From positions 1-53,203 of the forward strand of contig WLMU01000003.1 of NCBI GenBank assembly GCA_009700115.1: a stretch of DNA of 53,203 nt. The letters are read 5' to 3'. Source of the stretch: Actinomycetota bacterium (lineage in GTDB: Bacteria > Actinomycetota > Acidimicrobiia > Acidimicrobiales > Acidimicrobilacustridaceae). The position numbers were made by a program, and so were the translations under genes. Shown piece after piece: positions 48,750-53,203 of this stretch; the stretch's first letter is position 1; the number at the start of each line of letters is the position of its first letter. The notes below the pieces were generated by a model. The model saw only the letters and a program-made list of their open reading frames with translations, was not told where the DNA came from and did not search any database.

Positions 48750-49571
48750 ATGGGCAACGAGTCATTTCGCTACGACGGTAAGCGTGTGCTGGTCGTTGGC
48801 GGAGCCACGGGGATGGGTGCCGCTGCTGCGCTCCAGGTTGCTTCGCTCGGTGCTGATGTCGTGGTGATGGATCACCTGCCGGTGAAGGGCTTTACCTCGA
48901 TCGTGGTTGACCTCCGTGACAAGGAACAGATCGATTCCGCCATCACCCAGTGTGGCGGCAAGGTTGATGCGCTTTTCTCTTGCGCTGGCGTTGCCGATGG
49001 AACTCCTGGCATCGAGAAGATCAACTTCATCGGCCATCGGCACATGATCAATCAATTGGTTGCGAGGGCCATGCTTGGCCATGGTTCGTCGATCACGATG
49101 ATTTCGTCTGCTGCCGGACTTGGGTGGGAGGCCAACGTCGAGACCGTGCGTTCCTTCTGTGACACACCCGATTTCGATGCCGCTGTTGCCTGGATGGAAG
49201 CGAATCCCCGCAACGCTCACTACATGTTCACCAAGCAGGCTCTCTGCTACTACGTCGCTGCACAGGCTTATGCCATGGGCAAACTTGGAATCCGAATTAA
49301 CGCGATTTGTCCGGGTCCGACGGACACTCCGCTCGCTCGCGCAAACGAAGAACTGTGGTTGTCGTTCGGATCTGATTACCGCGCCGAAATCGGTGTGACT
49401 GCGTCATCGCCGGAAGAACAAGGCGACGTCATGGCATTTCTCGGAAGCCACGCGGCGCGCTACATCAGCGGTCAAACCATCATTGTTGATGCAGGTTTGG
49501 TTGGCGCAGGGCTCACTGACACGTACGCCTCTGCAGCTCCGATTGTGAAGTTTCTCTACGGACGCCCCTGA
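48750..49571 (+). CDS. HsdA-like short-chain dehydrogenase
   Basis: 273 residues; GAGGGGGAGTC before the ATG. HsdA-type SDR: RVLVVGGATGMGAAAALQV near residues 11-29, VVDLRDKEQIDSAI, LFSCAGVADG, INFIGHRHMINQLV, ITMISSAAGLGWEA, catalytic YMFTK, RINAICPGPTDTPL and GQTIIVDAGLVGAG. It shares the short strand-2 region with the protein at 20335. It likely acts on a steroid hydroxyl or keto group. It is followed 13 nt later by a cytochrome P450, so the two are probably co-expressed. Confidence 0.87.
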   Translation: MGNESFRYDGKRVLVVGGATGMGAAAALQVASLGADVVVMDHLPVKGFTSIVVDLRDKEQIDSAITQCGGKVDALFSCAGVADGTPGIEKINFIGHRHMINQLVARAMLGHGSSITMISSAAGLGWEANVETVRSFCDTPDFDAAVAWMEANPRNAHYMFTKQALCYYVAAQAYAMGKLGIRINAICPGPTDTPLARANEELWLSFGSDYRAEIGVTASSPEEQGDVMAFLGSHAARYISGQTIIVDAGLVGAGLTDTYASAAPIVKFLYGRP

Positions 49572-49584
49572 AACGGAGTTGGCC

Positions 49585-50784
49585 ATGACTGACATCTACT
49601 GGGATCCGTACGACACCGAGATCGACGACAATCCGCATCCGATCTGGAAGCGCATGCGTACCGAAGCTCCGGTATATCGCAACGATCGTTTCGATTTTTG
49701 GGCGCTGAGTCGCTTCGAGGACATCGAGAAGGCCTCCAAAGACACCGCCACGTTTTCCTCGACGCACGGAACCGTTCTGGAAATGATGGGGCCAGGGATG
49801 ATCGGTTCGAATCAGATGATCTTCATGGATCCTCCCGAGCACACCATGTATCGCTCTCTTGTCTCTCGAGCATTCACGCCGCGCCGAATGGCACTTCTCG
49901 ATGACTACGTGCGTGATGTCTGCGCTGAACTTCTTGATGGTCTCGCCGGTCGATCCGAATTTGATTACGTGCAAGATTTCGCGACGCAGGTCCCGTCAAT
50001 GGTGATCTCACGACTTGTGGGTGTTCCCGAAAATGAGCGTGAAGAGCAGCGGGAAAATATCGACACGATGTTTCACATCGATCCCGAACAGGGAATGATC
50101 AACGACATCGCCTTTATGGCTCGAATCCGTGTGCACGAGTACCTCATGGATCTAGTTCATCGCCATCGAGAAAATCCCGATCAGTTCGGCGACGACATGA
50201 TCAAGGTTCTGCTCGGCGCAGAAGTCACTGGCGATGATGGAGAACTTCGTTCGCTCAACGACGATGAATTGGTGCAGTTCACTCTCCTTCTCTATGTCGC
50301 GGGTACCGAAACTGTCATGCGCCTTCTCGGCAATGCCGCAGTGGTTCTCGCGCAACACCCAGAGCAGCGAGCAGAGCTCGTTGCTGATCCGTCTTTAATT
50401 CCGAACGCTGTTGAGGAACTGCTTCGATACGAAGCGCCGTCTCCGGTCAACGGTCGTTGGGTATTGAAAGACGTTGAACTCCACGGAACCAAGATTCCAG
50501 CCGGATCAAAAGTTCTTCTCCTTACCGGCAGCGCTGGTCGTGACGCCGACGCCTTCCCCGATGCCGATGCATTCGACATTCATCGCGACATCAAAAAGCA
50601 CGTCACCTTCGGCTATGGCATTCACTTTTGTCTCGGAGCCTCATTGGCCCGAACCGAAGGGCGCATCGCGTTAGAAGAAACGCTAAGGCGCCTTCCGGAT
50701 TGGGAGATCGTTGACGGAAAGACCGTTCGTCAGCACACCAGCACGGTGCGCGGGTACTCCAAAGTCGGAGTCAGAGTTCCCTAA
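49585..50784 (+). CDS. Cytochrome P450 (bacterial class I)
   Basis: 399 residues from ATG 49585 with GGAG six nt upstream; TTG 49579 is less likely. P450 hallmarks: MDPPEHTMYRSLVSRAFTPR, I-helix A239-G-T-E-T243 with the acid-alcohol pair, ExxR at E278-R281, and the heme loop FGYGIHFCLG with proximal Cys about 349. It should hydroxylate a hydrophobic substrate using ferredoxin and ferredoxin reductase, neither of which is in the window. The neighbourhood (HsdA-like SDR, aldehyde dehydrogenase, fadE30-ipdF) suggests a steroid or terpenoid. It does not show the sequence I know for CYP125, so no symbol is given. The stop lies 3 nt from that of the convergent kinase-fold gene. Confidence 0.92.
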   Translation: MTDIYWDPYDTEIDDNPHPIWKRMRTEAPVYRNDRFDFWALSRFEDIEKASKDTATFSSTHGTVLEMMGPGMIGSNQMIFMDPPEHTMYRSLVSRAFTPRRMALLDDYVRDVCAELLDGLAGRSEFDYVQDFATQVPSMVISRLVGVPENEREEQRENIDTMFHIDPEQGMINDIAFMARIRVHEYLMDLVHRHRENPDQFGDDMIKVLLGAEVTGDDGELRSLNDDELVQFTLLLYVAGTETVMRLLGNAAVVLAQHPEQRAELVADPSLIPNAVEELLRYEAPSPVNGRWVLKDVELHGTKIPAGSKVLLLTGSAGRDADAFPDADAFDIHRDIKKHVTFGYGIHFCLGASLARTEGRIALEETLRRLPDWEIVDGKTVRQHTSTVRGYSKVGVRVP

Positions 50785-50787
50785 TCG

Positions 50788-52149
50788 TTAGCGGAACGTT
50801 TGGATCGGCAGATGGGTGGCCATCGCTGATCCGGGTGGCCCGAGAAGTTGATGGGCGCGCAGGTTGCGCTTATGGAAGAGGACGAGAAGTTCTTCGTCGT
50901 AGGTTCCGGTGTCGGCATCGTTAAGCACAAACGCTTCAAGATCAGCTTCGCCGGTAAACCAATCAGTAGATCGATAACCAAGCAGTTGATGGAGATCATC
51001 GAGGTCGCCGTTGCTTACTTGATCACCGATTTCAATCGCTCGCGCGGCGTGACGTGCTTCTCGAAACAGTGCCCGGAGTCGGTACTTGAGGAATTCATCG
51101 TCGATGGCACCTTCACCAACTGATAACGACTTCAACACCGTTGCCATATGTTCAACGGGGGTCGATGCGCGTCCCTCGCGAACCTCGGGCTCTGTGACGG
51201 TTGGTAGTTCCACCTGGAGGATCTCGCCTAATGCTTCGGTGGCAAAAAGATTGGTTTCGTAACACCACTGCATGTTGGTCATGAGGTCAGTGTCGACGTT
51301 TGGTCGCCGAACCGCTTGGCCAAGCGCGAGTTGGTTTGTAAGCGTGAAAGCAAAGTGGTGGCGCATAAGCGCATCAACGTCGACTTCGGTACCTGAAAGT
51401 TCCTCGTAACGCGCATAGAGGGCAGGGAAGTCTCCGTAACCAACGATGGTGTCGCGCATACGCCATGCCGCGAGATCCATCATCGGGTCGCCGATGTGTC
51501 CAATCTCGAGATCGAGAACGGCGACGATCTTCCCGTCGGCATTGTGAAATTGTCCCGAATCCCAACAGATGACCGATTCACGGCCCTTTGACTGCGGGGG
51601 ATTGCGACGCAACCAGCCCAAACAGAACTCCATAAAAGGATCAGGGCCGTTTTTGGTGGAGCGATACACCGCTTCGTATTGGTGGAGTCCAAGGAGGCCG
51701 GAATGTTCAGGGGTTTCGGCCCGCATGATGCCGGCTGCGGCGAACGGTTCAACGTCGAGCGCGTGCATACGAGCAAGGATCTGGAGATAGTCATCGACTG
51801 CCGACGCCCGATCGGCATCGCTGGTGTTTTCGAAATGTTGCTGACCGCCGACGCGATCCATGACATAGGCCATGGGCTCGTCGATCCAGCCGTGTACGGC
51901 AGGTGTCGGGATCTCACGCTCATGCAGCAGTGCTTGCAAGGTCATCTCGTGTCGCAACGGGAAGATCAGCGGCATGTCGGTGCGATCGCCGCGAATGACA
52001 AGTGACTGCGTAACTCCGGCGCGTTCGAGTTCGGCAAACCACACGGGACGCCAGCGGGGCTGGCGCCAGATGGAGGTGACGGTGCCGCCAAGATTTGCTT
52101 CAAGCCATGCTTGAACCTGCGCAGTGTCTTGACGCGGTTGTTCTGCCAT
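50788..52149 (-). CDS. Aminoglycoside-phosphotransferase-fold protein with C-terminal extension
   Basis: 453 residues from ATG 52149; an upstream in-frame opening to 52281 overlaps the SDR gene and was rejected. APH/choline-kinase pattern: PLIFPLRHEMTLQALLHE, PTPAVHGWIDEPMAYVMDR, then the catalytic region VICWDSGQFHNADGKIVAVLDLEIGHIGDPMMDLAAW (DLEIGHIGDP equals the metal motif). The usual HGDxxxxN reads WDSGQFHN, so the catalytic loop is altered. About 160 further helical residues extend the C-terminus. It may phosphorylate a hydroxyacyl-CoA or have lost kinase activity. It follows the SDR gene by 4 nt in one operon. Confidence 0.82.
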   Translation of the reverse strand: MAEQPRQDTAQVQAWLEANLGGTVTSIWRQPRWRPVWFAELERAGVTQSLVIRGDRTDMPLIFPLRHEMTLQALLHEREIPTPAVHGWIDEPMAYVMDRVGGQQHFENTSDADRASAVDDYLQILARMHALDVEPFAAAGIMRAETPEHSGLLGLHQYEAVYRSTKNGPDPFMEFCLGWLRRNPPQSKGRESVICWDSGQFHNADGKIVAVLDLEIGHIGDPMMDLAAWRMRDTIVGYGDFPALYARYEELSGTEVDVDALMRHHFAFTLTNQLALGQAVRRPNVDTDLMTNMQWCYETNLFATEALGEILQVELPTVTEPEVREGRASTPVEHMATVLKSLSVGEGAIDDEFLKYRLRALFREARHAARAIEIGDQVSNGDLDDLHQLLGYRSTDWFTGEADLEAFVLNDADTGTYDEELLVLFHKRNLRAHQLLGPPGSAMATHLPIQTFR

Positions 52150-52153
52150 TGGC

Positions 52154-52909
52154 TCAGTCGGCACCGAGGAAGGGCGGACGTTCGCCACCCCCGTGCGCAG
52201 CGATTTCTGCACCTGTGACATATCCGGCCAGATCACTAGCGAGCCAGACCGCGACGTCGCCAACATCGGAGGGCATTGCAAACCGTCCCATGGGGATTTC
52301 TGATTCGATGCGTTCGCGCACCGCGCCCTCGCCGTAGAACAGCGCTGCTTGTTCGGTAAGAATTAAACCGACGGTGATGGTATTGACGCGAATGTTGGGT
52401 GCCCATTCCATCGCCAGTGTGGTGGAGAGTTGCAACAGGCCTGCCTTCGCTGCGCCGTAGGCGGCAGTGGTGGGCGAGGGGCGATTCGCTACGACGCTTC
52501 CGATGTTGATGATCGAACCGCCGCCGACCTGGTTCAGCATGTGGTGATGGGCGCGTTGCGCGACGTAATAGGGGGCGAGCAGATTGAGCTCGACGATGCG
52601 TTGGGTGAACTTCGGGGGAGCTTCTGCCGTATCGGCCGGAGGCGAGCCTCCAGCGTTGTTCACAACACAATCGAGGCGACCGGCCACCGCAAAGGCGGCA
52701 TCGACGGCGGCGTAGGCGGCTTCGCCATCTCGGAGATCAGCGGGGATGAAATGCCAGTCGGCCGGCAAGGGAGTTTCCGCTTCTCGGCGGGCGCAAACGA
52801 TCACCGTCGCGCCAGCGTCAGAGAACCGCTGGGCGATGCCTCGGCCCACGCCTTTGGTTCCGCCAGTAATAAGGACAGAGCGTCCCGTGAGGTCGATCTC
52901 AAGCGCCAT
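52154..52909 (-). CDS. SDR adjacent to echA20 (Rv3549c-like position)
   Basis: 251 residues. Classical SDR: SVLITGGTKGVGRGIAQRF near residues 11-29, ARREAETPLP, VVNNAGGSPPADT, INIGSV, catalytic YGAAK and TGAEIAAHGGGERP. In Mycobacterium an SDR of similar look (Rv3549c) lies beside echA20 in divergent order, as here, within the HIP-degradation cluster. That points to a hydroxy-HIP-CoA-like substrate, not proven. The ATG has a -10 box 6 nt upstream and an operator-like inverted repeat at 52943-52964 shared with echA20. Confidence 0.88.
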   Translation of the reverse strand: MALEIDLTGRSVLITGGTKGVGRGIAQRFSDAGATVIVCARREAETPLPADWHFIPADLRDGEAAYAAVDAAFAVAGRLDCVVNNAGGSPPADTAEAPPKFTQRIVELNLLAPYYVAQRAHHHMLNQVGGGSIINIGSVVANRPSPTTAAYGAAKAGLLQLSTTLAMEWAPNIRVNTITVGLILTEQAALFYGEGAVRERIESEIPMGRFAMPSDVGDVAVWLASDLAGYVTGAEIAAHGGGERPPFLGAD

Positions 52910-52915
52910 GGGCGA

Positions 52916-52921
52916 ACCCTA
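52916..52921 (-). promoter_or_regulatory. -10 box, leaderless promoter
   Basis: On the minus strand TAGGGT ends 6 nt before the ATG at 52909; no Shine-Dalgarno sequence is present. Confidence 0.45.
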
Positions 52922-52942
52922 CAACCGGGCCCGCAGGGCTTC

Positions 52943-52964
52943 TCAGATGGCCTCCTCCATCTGA
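52943..52964. promoter_or_regulatory. Candidate operator between SDR and echA20
   Basis: TCAGATGG, spacer CCTCCT, CCATCTGA: perfect 8-bp arms. The centre is about 44 nt from the SDR start and about 46 nt from the echA20 start, so it is placed symmetrically between two leaderless-type promoters. It is not the KstR2 consensus. Confidence 0.55.
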
Positions 52965-52984
52965 CTGATTGTGAGGTCACCGGC

Positions 52985-52990
52985 TAGCGT
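52985..52990 (+). promoter_or_regulatory. -10 box, possible leaderless promoter
   Basis: TAGCGT ends 9 nt before the ATG at 53000; no Shine-Dalgarno sequence is present. Confidence 0.35.
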
Positions 52991-52999
52991 CGAAGCCCT

Positions 53000-53203
53000 A
53001 TGGGTATCGAAGTGAGCATCGGAACAGACGGCATTGCCGAGGTTGTGCAGAACTGTCCGCCAGTCAACGCCCTCACCGTGGCGGAGTGGTTCCAATTAGG
53101 CGATGAAATCCGCCGACTCGGGGCCGATCGCTCCGTTCGAGCGGTCATTCTCCGGTCTGAGGGTCGGGGATTCAACGCCGGGGTCGACATCAAGGAAATG
53201 CAG
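53000..53203 (+). CDS. echA20: Enoyl-CoA hydratase EchA20 (3' end outside window)
   Basis: The first 68 residues are visible. They follow the crotonase fold with the EchA20 wording: VQNCPPVNALTVAEWFQLGD, then RSVRAVILRSEGRGFNAGV and DIKEMQ. PPVNA and RGFNAGVDIKEMQ are diagnostic in my recall of mycobacterial EchA20 (Rv3550). EchA20 hydrolyses the D ring of a HIP-CoA intermediate during steroid degradation. The gene is cut by the window edge, so the catalytic acid residues cannot be checked. Divergent from the SDR at 52154; ipdA, ipdB or ipdC would be expected further right if the mycobacterial order holds. Confidence 0.87.
   Translation, partial: MGIEVSIGTDGIAEVVQNCPPVNALTVAEWFQLGDEIRRLGADRSVRAVILRSEGRGFNAGVDIKEMQ

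Noticed and set aside
52910..52999. KstR2 operator between SDR and echA20
   Set aside because: No CAAG-nn-CTTG arrangement is present in the intergenic region; a different palindrome is there.
1..53203. tRNA, rRNA, CRISPR, insertion sequences, integrase or attachment sites
   Set aside because: No cloverleaf, spaced direct repeats, transposase or recombinase motifs were seen; repeats found are short operator or terminator type and one coding tandem repeat.

Overview
The window looks like chromosome from an actinobacterium, most likely of the class Acidimicrobiia or a related lineage with mid-50s percent GC. The basis is the protein complement: F420/luciferase-type monooxygenases, many short-chain dehydrogenases (SDRs), FadE/FadD families of mycobacterial type, an LPATG surface protein, and many genes that lack a Shine-Dalgarno sequence but carry a TAnnnT -10 box a few bases before the start codon (leaderless promoters). 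The organism call is inference. There are 48 coding regions, two of them cut by the window edges. No rRNA, tRNA, CRISPR array, insertion sequence or phage gene was seen. No gene-free stretch exceeds 300 bases; the longest are about 100-165 bases (14 kb, 16.1 kb, 29.6 kb, 34.9 kb, 38.5 kb, 44.2 kb, 48.7 kb) and hold promoters, inverted repeats or terminators.

Layout. 1-16 kb (+): a catabolic run with a thiolase-like protein, three amidohydrolase-2 proteins, SDRs, a luciferase-like oxidoreductase, a FadD19-like CoA ligase directly coupled to two acyl-CoA dehydrogenases, a TetR and a MarR regulator, an aminoglycoside-phosphotransferase-fold kinase and a second CoA ligase. 16.2-21.1 kb (+): a branched-chain-amino-acid-type ABC transporter (fused LivH-LivM permease, LivG, LivF), a small two-helix membrane protein and an HsdA-like SDR. 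21.2-29.6 kb (-): an SDR, two tandem paralogous NAD-dependent epimerase-like proteins and an unrecognised protein in one tight operon; a DUF11-repeat LPATG surface protein; a luciferase-like oxidoreductase; and an overlapping SDR/degenerate-SDR pair. 29.7-32 kb (+): a FadE29/FadE28-like acyl-CoA dehydrogenase pair ending in a strong terminator. 32-34.9 kb (-): a YHYH-domain lipoprotein and an N-acyl-D-amino-acid-deacylase-type amidohydrolase. 35-38.5 kb (+): aldehyde dehydrogenase, zinc alcohol dehydrogenase, SDR. 38.6-44.1 kb (+): a second transporter of the same type, this one with its own binding lipoprotein, again ending with the small membrane protein. 44.3-53.2 kb: an amidohydrolase, then fadE30-ipdF, an aldehyde dehydrogenase, an HsdA-like SDR, a cytochrome P450, a second kinase-fold protein, an SDR, and the start of echA20 at the right edge.

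How it fits together. FadE30, IpdF and EchA20 are recognisable members of the mycobacterial/rhodococcal pathway that degrades steroid rings C and D (the HIP-CoA steps). With a FadE29/28-like pair, a FadD19-like ligase, a P450 and HsdA-like SDRs, at least the right half points to catabolism of sterols, bile acids or similar alicyclic acids. The gene order is rearranged relative to Mycobacterium, and the expected KstR2 operator was not found. Other inverted repeats occupy the promoters instead. The two Liv-type transporters probably import substrates; neither substrate can be read from sequence.

The most promising undescribed item is the small two-helix membrane protein that closes both transporter operons, together with a matching cytoplasmic tail on both fused permeases. 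Assignments to named mycobacterial proteins rest on recognised sequence motifs, not on a database search.
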